Positions 1 to 8,400 of a stretch of DNA of 64,000 nt are shown here, in pieces. The position numbers and the translations under genes were made by a program. Within the stretch, counting starts at the first letter, position 1. Every line of letters begins with the position of its first letter. Origin of the DNA: Dokdonia pacifica (lineage in GTDB: Bacteria > Bacteroidota > Bacteroidia > Flavobacteriales > Flavobacteriaceae); assembly GCF_900188275.1 (NCBI RefSeq), contig NZ_FZNY01000005.1, positions 248,001 through 312,000 on the forward strand. Direction: 5' to 3'. The notes beneath the pieces were generated by a model. It searched no databases and had not been told where the DNA came from. It was given only the letters and a program-made list of their open reading frames with translations.

Positions 1-795
1 GTAGATGTTACCGCAAATGAGGAAGTAGCGATGAGTTATGCCCAGTATTTACGCCATAGTATTGCAGTCGTTGCGTGTAATAAAATTGCTTGTGCCAGTA
101 CTATGGAAAATTATAGTGAGTTGAAACGTTTAAGTAAAAAATACAATGCCTCATTCATGTTTGAAACCAATGTAGGCGCTGGACTTCCTATTATAGATAC
201 GCTCAAAAATCTCATCGCATCGGGTGATCGTATTACTAAGATTCAGGCAGTACTTTCTGGTAGTCTCAATTTTGTGTTTAATAATTTCACCTCAGGAAGT
301 AGCTTTCATGATGTGGTACAACAAGCAAAAGCAGAAGGCTATACAGAACCCGATCCGCGTATAGATTTAAGTGGTGTAGATGTGGCTCGAAAAATACTCA
401 TTCTTGCTAGAGAAGCGGGATTGCAACTAGAACTTGAAGACATTACTAACACTCCTTTCTTAACACAGAATAATTTAGAAAGCACTGATGTTTCTCATTT
501 TTTTGAAACCTTAAAAGAAGATGCCTCTCATTTTGAAACCTTAGTGAGTGATGCTACTGCAAAAGGGCATCGTTTAAAATATGTAGCACAGTTAGAAGGT
601 GATAAAGCAAGTGTAGGTTTACAATCGGTGTCAGAAGAAAGTCCGTTTTATCAATTAGAAGGTAAAGATAATATTGTACTTTTCTATACGGAACGATATC
701 CAGATCAGCCATTAATTATCAAAGGTGCTGGTGCTGGTGGTGACGTAACCGCTAGTGGTTTATTTTCAGATATTATAAGACTAAGACAATATTAA
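1..795 (+). CDS. thrA: Bifunctional aspartokinase/homoserine dehydrogenase, C-terminal part (left edge cuts the gene)
   Basis: The reading frame is open from base 1, so this is the 3' end of a longer gene; the ATG at 31 is internal. The 265 visible residues are the homoserine dehydrogenase catalytic domain, which reduces aspartate semialdehyde to homoserine. Diagnostic stretches are NKIACAS, ETNVGAGLPIIDTL, AVLSGSLNFVFN, GYTEPDPRIDLSGVDVARK and the terminal GAGAGGDVTASGLFSDIIRL, all matching the E. coli ThrA/MetL C-terminal half. The aspartokinase half is inferred from the ThrA-like character and lies outside the window. thrB follows after 2 nt, so the two are surely co-transcribed. A stand-alone Hom is less likely because the C-terminal ACT domain of such enzymes is absent. 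Confidence 0.93.
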   Translation, partial: VDVTANEEVAMSYAQYLRHSIAVVACNKIACASTMENYSELKRLSKKYNASFMFETNVGAGLPIIDTLKNLIASGDRITKIQAVLSGSLNFVFNNFTSGSSFHDVVQQAKAEGYTEPDPRIDLSGVDVARKILILAREAGLQLELEDITNTPFLTQNNLESTDVSHFFETLKEDASHFETLVSDATAKGHRLKYVAQLEGDKASVGLQSVSEESPFYQLEGKDNIVLFYTERYPDQPLIIKGAGAGGDVTASGLFSDIIRLRQY

Positions 796-797
796 AC

Positions 798-1760
798 ATG
801 GGAAGGAAAGAACAGGAAAAAGATCTCCGCCTTCGCGGAGATGAAATTAAGATATTTTGTCCCGCAACTGTTGCCAATGTAAACTGTGGATTTGATACGT
901 TAGGTTTTGCACTAGAGGGTATTGGTGATAAGATGGTGTTTCGTAAAGTATCCACTCCAGGAGTTACTATTACTGTGATTACTGGAGAAGAATTACCTAT
1001 GGAAGCACATAACAATGTCGCTGGCGTTGCAGGCAATGCTATGCTTCAGGGGATTCAAGCAGATTTTGGTGTCGAAATAGAAATACATAAGAACATACGA
1101 TCAGGAAGCGGTATTGGTAGTAGTGCAGCTAGTGCTGCAGGAGCCGTTTTTGGAATTAACCAATTACTAGATCATCCAATATCCAATTTAGAACTGACTC
1201 GATACGCCATGAAAGGAGAAGCCTTAGCCAGTGGTAATGAACATGCTGATAATGTAGCCCCATGTATTTATGGAGGTACTACGCTCATTACAGGATATGA
1301 TCCTTTACGAGTGATCTCGCTCCCTCCTATGGAAACGGTATATGTCGGAATTTTACACCCACATATTAAAATTGCCACCAAAGATGCACGCGCTATTCTC
1401 CCAAAAGAGGTACCGCTAAAAGATGCAATTACACAAGCACAACGCCTTGCTGGTTTTGTTGCGAGTCTGTATGAATGGGACAAACAGTTATTTATAGAAA
1501 GTGTACAAGATGTATTAGTAGAACCTCATCGCAAGCAATTGATTCCACATTTTGATACGATAAAAACACTGTCCAAAGAACATGGATGTATGGCGTTTGG
1601 TATTTCTGGAAGTGGCCCTAGTCTTTTTGCGTTCGCTTTCGCGAAAGCGAATATAGAAAGCTATTTAATGGCAAGTAAAGCTTATTATAAACAACAACAT
1701 TTAAAAGTAGATACCTACTCCAGTCAAATAAGCGGTACTGGATGTCAGGTAATACAATAA
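798..1760 (+). CDS. thrB: Homoserine kinase
   Basis: Phosphorylates homoserine to O-phosphohomoserine, the second dedicated step to threonine. It is a GHMP-family kinase: the N-terminal FCPATVANVNCGFDTLGFAL is typical, and the glycine/serine-rich ATP loop SGSGIGSSAASAAG lies near residues 103-116. The C-terminal GISGSGPSLFAFA is the third GHMP motif. The only in-frame ATG is at 798, which gives an N-terminal extension of about 14 residues (MGRKEQEKDLRLRGD) ahead of the usual start of the family. That extension is encoded by a hairpin element (823-842). A copy of the 16-nt palindrome (1634-1649) encodes AFAKA within the C-terminal region. The stop is 5 nt before the preferred start of thrC. 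Confidence 0.96.
   Translation: MGRKEQEKDLRLRGDEIKIFCPATVANVNCGFDTLGFALEGIGDKMVFRKVSTPGVTITVITGEELPMEAHNNVAGVAGNAMLQGIQADFGVEIEIHKNIRSGSGIGSSAASAAGAVFGINQLLDHPISNLELTRYAMKGEALASGNEHADNVAPCIYGGTTLITGYDPLRVISLPPMETVYVGILHPHIKIATKDARAILPKEVPLKDAITQAQRLAGFVASLYEWDKQLFIESVQDVLVEPHRKQLIPHFDTIKTLSKEHGCMAFGISGSGPSLFAFAFAKANIESYLMASKAYYKQQHLKVDTYSSQISGTGCQVIQ
823..842. repeat. Hairpin element inside the thrB 5' coding region
   Basis: Perfect inverted repeat atctccgc-cttc-gcggagat with an 8-bp stem and a 4-nt loop. It lies 25 nt after the thrB ATG and encodes the non-conserved N-terminal residues. It resembles hairpins at 23300-23332 and 33074-33110 (shared pattern gagat-C-C-x-GCC-TT, then GG-x-gatGA), which sit just before other start codons. 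Confidence 0.7.
1634..1649. repeat. 16-nt palindrome copy 1 (in thrB)
   Basis: cgctttcgcgaaagcg, perfect palindrome within thrB, read in frame as AFAKA. Confidence 0.97.
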
Positions 1761-1765
1761 CAACT

Positions 1766-3073
1766 ATGAACTACTACAGTTTAAACAAACAAGCCCCTAA
1801 TGTCACTTTTGATGAAGCAGTGATACGAGGCATTGCACCGGATAAAGGATTGTATTTTCCTGAAGAAATTCCGCGATTACCAGCATCCTTTTGGGATACT
1901 ATAGAACATCTATCTAAAGAAGAAATCGCATGCACAGCCATGAAACCCTTTGTGGGTGATACTATAGATGATGCTTCCTTGCTAGAAATTGTGACAGATG
2001 TATTGTCTTTTGATTTCCCGATTATTGAACTTGAAGATCAAGTGGCAACTTTAGAGTTATTTCATGGTCCCACCATGGCATTTAAAGATGTAGGAGCTCG
2101 GTTTATGGCACGTTGTCTAGGATATTTTTTAAAACAACGCAATCAAAAAGAAGAAGTTACGGTACTGGTAGCCACTAGCGGAGATACGGGAGGTGCCGTT
2201 GCAAGAGGGTTTTATAAAGTGCCCGGTATTAAAGTAATGATTCTCTATCCCTCTGGAAAAGTAAGTGATATTCAAGAAAAACAATTAACAACATTGGGTG
2301 AAAACATCACTGCTTTTGAAGTTGCAGGTACATTTGATGATTGCCAAGCCATGGTAAAACGTGCATTTCTAGATCAGGAGATTACAAACAAACGCCAGCT
2401 TACCTCTGCCAATAGTATTAATGTGGCAAGATGGCTACCCCAATTATTGTATTATCTATTTGCGTATAAAGAGCTAAAAAAGAAAGGAAAACCATTGGTT
2501 TTTTCGGTTCCGAGTGGGAATTTCGGGAATATCTGTGCAGGAATGATGGCACATCATATGGGGATGCCGGTACAGCAATTTGTTGCTGCTGTAAATAGCA
2601 ATACAACCATCCCTCGCTTTATGCAGTCAGGCGTGTATGCTCCTACTCTAACGGTTCCTACTATTAGCAATGCAATGGATGTGAGTGATCCAAGTAATTT
2701 TGTGCGTGTATTACAATTATTTGAAAATGATTTGAGTACGCTTTCGCGAAAGCTAACTTCATATTCTTACTGTGATCAAGTAACGCGTGCAACTGTAAGG
2801 GATGTCTATGAAAATTGTAAATACATTTTAGATCCTCATGGAGCGGTAGGGTATCTAGGATTAAAAGAGTACTTAAAAGGAGATACAGAAGCTTATGGTG
2901 TGTTTTTAGAAACAGCACATCCTGTTAAGTTTTTACCTGCAATTGAACCTATAGTTGGGAAGTATAAAGAATTACCAGATCAAGTTAAAAATCTTGTAAA
3001 AAAGGGGGGAATCACCCAAAAAATTGCAAATTATGAGGAATTAAAGGGGCATTTAACCCTAATAGATTCGTAA
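1766..3073 (+). CDS. thrC: Threonine synthase
   Basis: Pyridoxal-phosphate enzyme that converts O-phosphohomoserine to threonine, the last step of the thrABC pathway. The PLP lysine lies in HGPTMAFKDVG (residue 107 from this start), and ATSGDTGGAVARGFY plus SANSINVARW and SVPSGNFGNICAG are the phosphate- and cofactor-binding motifs seen in E. coli ThrC. The frame is open from an ATG at 1742, which overlaps thrB, but MNYYSLNKQAPNVTFDEAV starting at 1766 matches the family N-terminus and removes the overlap. Palindrome copy 2 at 2740-2753 is read as TLSRKL in a variable region. Length (435 aa) is normal. Confidence 0.96.
   Translation: MNYYSLNKQAPNVTFDEAVIRGIAPDKGLYFPEEIPRLPASFWDTIEHLSKEEIACTAMKPFVGDTIDDASLLEIVTDVLSFDFPIIELEDQVATLELFHGPTMAFKDVGARFMARCLGYFLKQRNQKEEVTVLVATSGDTGGAVARGFYKVPGIKVMILYPSGKVSDIQEKQLTTLGENITAFEVAGTFDDCQAMVKRAFLDQEITNKRQLTSANSINVARWLPQLLYYLFAYKELKKKGKPLVFSVPSGNFGNICAGMMAHHMGMPVQQFVAAVNSNTTIPRFMQSGVYAPTLTVPTISNAMDVSDPSNFVRVLQLFENDLSTLSRKLTSYSYCDQVTRATVRDVYENCKYILDPHGAVGYLGLKEYLKGDTEAYGVFLETAHPVKFLPAIEPIVGKYKELPDQVKNLVKKGGITQKIANYEELKGHLTLIDS
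2740..2753. repeat. Palindrome copy 2 (in thrC)
   Basis: gctttcgcgaaagc within thrC. It is read in the second reading frame used by these elements, giving TLSRKL. Confidence 0.96.
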
Positions 3074-3132
3074 CATTTGATTTAATTTTGTCACTTATAT
3101 ATTGTTAATCCCCAACTAACGAACTATATATT

Positions 3133-3573
3133 ATGCAAAATAATGTTATAGAGTATTCATTTGAAAACACATTTCAGATTGCTCAAAAAAGAACACGGAT
3201 CATTGCTTTTATAATTGATCTTTTTATTTACGCTATAATAGGCATTACTTTAGGCTACTTTTTAGGCGAACCTATAAACGAAATTGGTTTTATGCTTAAA
3301 GGAGGAACTCCCATTTATGTGATGATGCTTCTAGGGTTTCTCCTATGGCCTATTAGTGAAGGTATTTGGGGACAAACCATAGGCAAACGAATATTAAATA
3401 TAAAAGTACTTACAAATCATTACCAATCTATTGATATAACAGCTTCTTTAACACGTTACATATTAGGGTTTATAGATTATGTACTCTTAATAGGATTTAT
3501 AGTTGCTGCAAATAACAAAATGAATAAACGTATCGGGGATATAGCAGCTAATACGATTGTTGTACAAATGTAA
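3133..3573 (+). CDS. RDD family membrane protein
   Basis: A 146-residue integral membrane protein. RTRIIAFIIDLFIYAIIGI contains the Arg and Asp of the RDD signature at the start of the first membrane segment. A second hydrophobic segment (YVMMLLGFLLWPI) and a third (YILGFIDYVLLIGFIVA) follow, with the typical GKRILNIKVL loop between them and NKRIGDIAANTIVV at the end. RDD proteins are widespread; some are linked to sodium or solute transport, but no substrate can be assigned here. It begins 59 nt after thrC on the same strand. A small hairpin (3574-3588) follows the stop. Confidence 0.88.
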   Translation: MQNNVIEYSFENTFQIAQKRTRIIAFIIDLFIYAIIGITLGYFLGEPINEIGFMLKGGTPIYVMMLLGFLLWPISEGIWGQTIGKRILNIKVLTNHYQSIDITASLTRYILGFIDYVLLIGFIVAANNKMNKRIGDIAANTIVVQM

Positions 3574-3632
3574 ATTCTCATAGAGAATAACTAATTTCTT
3601 TAGTAATGATTCATCAAAAAACAACCATCCAT

Positions 3633-3869
3633 ATGAAGACAATGACATGCAAACAATTAGGGGGTGCGTGCGATATGACTTTTCAGGCTAATACATTTGA
3701 GGAAATTGCAGCTATGAGTAAACAACATGGTACTGCAATGTTTGAAGCACAAGATGAAGCACATTTAAAAGCAATGGATGATATGAAAGCCCTTATGAGT
3801 TCTCCTGAATCTATGCAAGCATGGTTTGAAAGTAAGCGAAGAGAATTTGACGCGTTACCTGAAGATTAA
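3633..3869 (+). CDS. DUF1059 family small protein
   Basis: A small soluble protein of 78 residues from the preferred ATG at 3633 (MKTMTCKQLGGACDMTF). The frame is open from an ATG at 3606, but the extra nine residues are not family-like. CKQLGGACDMTFQANTFEEIAAMSKQHG matches the conserved core of the DUF1059 family, with the two cysteines in the C-x5-C spacing. The C-terminal part is charged and helical. The function of the family is unknown. The gene is convergent with the next one. Confidence 0.82.
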   Translation: MKTMTCKQLGGACDMTFQANTFEEIAAMSKQHGTAMFEAQDEAHLKAMDDMKALMSSPESMQAWFESKRREFDALPED

Positions 3870-3875
3870 TACTAA

Positions 3876-3904
3876 AAAACATACGTATTTTACACCTATG
3901 TTTT
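3876..3904. terminator. Possible bidirectional terminator between convergent genes
   Basis: Inverted repeat aaaacata ... tatgtttt with an 8-bp A/T-rich stem and a 13-nt loop, between convergent stops at 3869 and 3937. The stem is weak, so this is tentative. Confidence 0.4.
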
Positions 3905-3936
3905 CTTAAGAACTACTCTATAGAACAAATCATTTT

Positions 3937-4851
3937 CTACTTTTGAACTACGGTCCATTCATAATTAATTTTTCTTTTTAGATATACCGCTAAAGGTTCT
4001 AAGCCTATGGCAGTTCTACGCTGGTCTACATATTCGGGATCTATAATAGGAAAAGGTTCTAAAGTACGCGCTTCATTATACCTAAATTGCATTCCATAAA
4101 TTTGTGGTTGATTCTCATTTACCAGTATACGATCCTGAATCTTAGCATATTCCATACAACTCCCTTCCCCATCTAAACAGGATTGTTTTATTTTTTCTAA
4201 GTATTTCTTTCTAACTGCGTCATCTTCATGATGATTAATCACTAATAGAGGAGCATCTGCTGCTAATTTCCCTACATTAGTATATGTTGGCCAACCATTC
4301 GCATCTAATAATTGAAGCATCGTCTCATAATTTTCTTTTACGATTTCTTGTTTATAAGCCCCTATAGGATAATACCATTGAGGAGGGCTTCCTTCTTTCA
4401 TGAAATGAGATTTTGCTTGATCTATATAATAATCCAATGCTTGATCTTTTATAATAAGTTGTAGTAACTGTCTAGCGTATTCAGGTTGTTTTAAAACGCC
4501 TTGATCCTGTTGATATTTATGCAACTGACTTTCTTCTATTGAAGACCAACGAGGGTCATCAATTAAGGCAAATAAATTGGTGTCTGCCAAAGGCCATAAA
4601 GAGGTGTCATTTTTTAAAGAGAGATTGAGATAATGAAAGGCACTATCTTTTTGAAAGATCAGCGCATACGTAGATGCAAGCTTATACCCCACCTTCTTAT
4701 CCTTAGTCATATTATAATCTTTTGTATACGATTTTATTGCTTCTATTAACTTCCCTGCATGTCGCAAACTATCGGCTTTAGATACCTTAGATTGCGCATT
4801 ACTTACACCGCTAATGCTTAGTATTAAGAATAATGTATATAGTATTTTCAT
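3937..4851 (-). CDS. DUF6624 domain protein, exported
   Basis: A 304-residue protein from the ATG at 4851, which begins a clear signal peptide (MKILYTLFLILSISGVSNAQ). The longer frame from 4878 overlaps the upstream gene and is disfavoured. After the signal, a helical N-terminal part resembles a TPR-like repeat (residues about 25-100). The C-terminal half carries the conserved pattern of the DUF6624 family: LLVINHHEDDAVRKKYL, a GEGSCMEYAKIQDRILV stretch, QIYGMQF and DPEYVDQRRTAIGLEPLAVYL. Its role is unknown. The upstream gene ends 7 nt before the chosen start, so the two form a transcription unit. Confidence 0.8.
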   Translation of the reverse strand: MKILYTLFLILSISGVSNAQSKVSKADSLRHAGKLIEAIKSYTKDYNMTKDKKVGYKLASTYALIFQKDSAFHYLNLSLKNDTSLWPLADTNLFALIDDPRWSSIEESQLHKYQQDQGVLKQPEYARQLLQLIIKDQALDYYIDQAKSHFMKEGSPPQWYYPIGAYKQEIVKENYETMLQLLDANGWPTYTNVGKLAADAPLLVINHHEDDAVRKKYLEKIKQSCLDGEGSCMEYAKIQDRILVNENQPQIYGMQFRYNEARTLEPFPIIDPEYVDQRRTAIGLEPLAVYLKRKINYEWTVVQK

Positions 4852-4858
4852 CTTGGCA

Positions 4859-5236
4859 TTATTTAGAGGAGATTTCATTGAAGATTCCTTTTAGTGTTTT
4901 ACAGCATATAAAGAGGCATAATCCTAAAACAGGAGTTATTAATGCATAAGAAACACCTTGAAAAATGAGATTGGGGGCTATTCCACCTGTTTTTCCTATA
5001 AAATAAAAACTATGCATCAGCCCTAGTAATAGAGACAATATGCTAAGTATCAAAATCCAAAATGCCGCATTATTTATTTTGGTATTATGATACTGTAATA
5101 GATCTATAGTTACTTCTTGCTTTCGCAGGCTTAGTTTTTTAAAAAAGTGAACGATAGCCCATCCACTAAAAATGATAAAGACTATAATAAATTTTAAATC
5201 ACCACTGGTGACAAATTCTGAAAAAGGCATTCTCAT
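4859..5236 (-). CDS. Small membrane protein with MotA/TolQ/ExbB-like segment
   Basis: A 125-residue protein. The frame is open from a TTG at 5266, but ATG codons at 5236 or 5230 (MRMPFSEF) are more likely starts. Three hydrophobic segments are seen: FIIVFIIFSGWAIVHFF, WILILSILSLLLGLMHSF and YALITPVLGLCLFICC. The last two with the GGIAPNLIFQGVSYALITPVLGL linker resemble the MotA/TolQ/ExbB proton-channel domain (GLLGTV...GGIspALitT..GL). This is a by-eye resemblance; no ExbD/TolR partner is adjacent, and the next gene encodes the DUF6624 protein. Confidence 0.7.
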   Translation of the reverse strand: MRMPFSEFVTSGDLKFIIVFIIFSGWAIVHFFKKLSLRKQEVTIDLLQYHNTKINNAAFWILILSILSLLLGLMHSFYFIGKTGGIAPNLIFQGVSYALITPVLGLCLFICCKTLKGIFNEISSK

Positions 5237-5355
5237 AAAGATTCGTTTTAAAAATTGATATCTCAAAAATACTTATGAGTTATTGCGGTTTTATTTTTTT
5301 TCGATAGATCAACAGGTTCCTATAGGTTTTAACCTTTTTTACACCGTGTTTTATA

Positions 5356-5371
5356 CGCTTTCGCGAAAGCG
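5356..5371. repeat. Palindrome copy 3 (intergenic)
   Basis: cgctttcgcgaaagcg. It lies immediately beyond the terminator of the M36 protease gene (minus strand) and upstream of the membrane-protein gene. Confidence 0.97.
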
Positions 5372-5373
5372 CA

Positions 5374-5403
5374 TAAAAAAAGAGGCTACTAAAAAGCAAC
5401 CTC
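5374..5403 (-). terminator. Rho-independent terminator of the M36 protease gene
   Basis: On the minus strand, gaggttgct-tttt-agtagcctc forms a 9-bp stem with two G-T pairs and is followed by a run of eight T. It is 27 nt past the protease stop. Confidence 0.88.
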
Positions 5404-5430
5404 TCTATATTTTATGTAAAACCTATGATG

Positions 5431-8400
5431 TTAATTAACAATAAGTTTTTTTACAATGACTTGATCTTCAAAAACAATCTGCATAAAATAAATGCCGGTA
5501 GAAAGCTTTTGTATATCTAATTGTTTCGTTTCATTAAAGTCTCTTAGAGCTACTTTCTGGACTAATTGTCCATTCGTATTTGAAATAATCATTTCTTGTA
5601 ATTGTTTATTTCCAATATATCCCAACGTAACTATATGAGACGTAGGATTAGGAAAAAGAGTAATTTCATTTTCTTGTACAGTTTCATCATCTGTATTTAG
5701 AAGGTCTCTTTCTTTAAATACTATTATAAATCGATCTGGTTGAATTCCTTTTATCGCGGTAAAGTTATAAGGAGTTTCCTTAAGATTTGTCACCGTATTC
5801 AAAACATTATCAACAAGGTACACTGGTGCTGTTTCAAGATGTATCCCTTCAAAACGTTCTATACTAATGGTATACGTAGCTTCTTCTTCTACAGTAGTAG
5901 AGAAACCTACAGGTATTTCCATTTCATTATCAAAAGCTTCACGCCCTTGAATCGCTAGATATTCGCCATCAAGGTTTGTAAATAATGACAAGAACGTCCC
6001 TAATCTTTTTGTATCATATCCCGCATCATATCCAGCAGTGGCTAGTTCTGTAAATCCAACACCTGTTTGCGATATGGCTTCTTCATATGCACTTGTGGTA
6101 AGATTAAGCCATAGTTTTTCGAATGAAACAGGTTCTTCAGATTCGTTACTTCTAAATCCATCATTATTTCCTGTAACACGCATGGTATTGGTAAATACAA
6201 CAGGGGTATTATTAATCATTTCAGCTTGTTCTGCTTTTATTCCAAATCCTTGACCTGAAGCCATAAATTGACTAGGAGGGGCGCCTCCATTTACAGCAGC
6301 TACGCCCATAAGGGCATTACGGACAGAAATATCATTCATAGAGAAGTTACTCGTACCTGCTCCTGGTAAATCTGATGTAGGGTTTGTAAGATGATCCCAA
6401 TAATACACAGCGCTTACGGCATCATTTGCATTGATAAATGCAGTGACATCTATAGCTGAGGCATATGGATTTCCTAAAATATTATAGTTATTTATAGTCG
6501 CCGGACCGTTATAATTGATAGGAACTGTGATGGTTCCTGAATTTAATGTCCCCGGATTCATTCCATCTTGCGTATAGGTGAGCGTGTACGATCCATCTCC
6601 TACATTAGGTGCTGGTTGTGGAAATACAAGTTGTCCAATACCTGCGGCTGGTAACGCTGTACTACCTGTAACTGGCAATAAGTAATCATTATCATCATCT
6701 AAGAAATTTTCTGCATCTGCAAACTCTGGGAATGCTACTAAGTCTATAGCGTAAGGCACAAAATTACTTGGGATGATACTAAATACTGCTCTTGAGTTTC
6801 CATAAACTCGATCTCTAGCTTCTGCGCTTACTGGGCTACTCATCGCTACAAAATTACGATCGTCTATGGTAGGTGTTATTTTAGCTACGCTAATGCTTCC
6901 GTTATTAATAGTTTGTGCATTTTCATCTATTTGCACTACGCTTCCTTCATTTTCTACAATCAATGTTCCATTTACAGTAATATTTCCTGCTATATTCATA
7001 AAATCTCCTGCTCTGACTGTTACAGTTTCTGTAGCATTAATCTGACACGAACATGCATTAATATCACCCAATACAGCGGTATCATACGTATCATCAATAA
7101 TAGCCATAGAAGTTCCTGTAGGAGCATTATTATCCCAGCTTCCTGCAGTAAATGTAGTTGTATTTAGTGCACTTCCTGTAACTGTTACTTGCGTAGTACA
7201 GGTGTCTGTATTTCCATCACTATCTGTTACCGTTACAGTAACCATATTAGTTCCTATATCCAAACAGGTAAACACGCTTTTACTTAAAGAAGTTTCGATA
7301 GTCCCACAACTATTTAACAAACTAACGGGTCTTCCTCCAAAAGTAGCAGAACCATCGGATGTAAATAGTAATTCTTGCCAATTGCTTTGATCAAGAGCTC
7401 CAGAAAAAGTAGGCATTACATTTGTAATAACAGCCGTAGCTGCTCCAAATCCATTATCATCTGTTCGAACTGTAAATCCAAATATTTGACCAGCAGTTAA
7501 CGATACACTAGAAGATCCGCTTTGCGCTGCTATAGCATCACTAGTTAATTGTGTGTAAGTTGCTAGATCATCTATTACATATCCAAAACTATCAAATCCT
7601 GGATCATCTGCAGTCGTATAATCCCAATCAAAAGTTATGGTAACATCTTCTGTAATTGTAATTGCAAAAACAGAATCACCTTGCGCATTACTTCCATTAT
7701 TACCTCCGACTATAGTCACATTTGTAGGTGCTGAAGGATCAAATAATGCTGTTCCATCTGCTCCTAAGGCTATAGTAGTATTCAGACATGGATTTAATTC
7801 TGGTAATACCTCTGTAACTGTTATAGTGTCTGTATCTGATCCCATAACACCATTACAATCTATAGCAGTATACGTAATAGTATGAACGCCTACTCCAGCT
7901 ACTTCTGGGTCAAACGTAAATGTCGCTCCATTACCGTCATCTATTACACCTGGACCACTATAAGTACCGCCTCCAACTAAACCTCCGGATAACGTTTCTT
8001 GTCCGTTTATTCTACATAAATCACTGGTAGATACATCTAATGTTATTGGTGGCACAAGAAAACCAGCTGTACCATCAGCTCTAAGATTAGAAGATCCTTG
8101 TGTAGCATTAAATCCTAATCCTCTAGCAGCAAATGTTTCCCAGATAAGGCATTGATTATTTCCATTATAGATTAATTGATCTGCCAACAATATTGCATCA
8201 CGACTATCTACAAATCCTGGACTTGCAGGTTGTAATTTAAGTCCTTCTGTAACTAAAGCTAATGATATATTATTACCTCCTGTTCCGTTATATAAATCAG
8301 GATCAAATCCATATTCAGCAATAAGTGCTTGTGTTAAGTCATACAGCATAGTTCCCCATATTTCACCTACAGCATGTGGTGCCACTCCACCTCCATTTCC

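Noticed and set aside
5113-5130. Degenerate palindrome copies (also near 23249, 34050 and 43310)
   Set aside because: They match only half of the motif (e.g. ctttcgcagg, ttcgcgtaagcg), so they were not counted with the 16 perfect copies.
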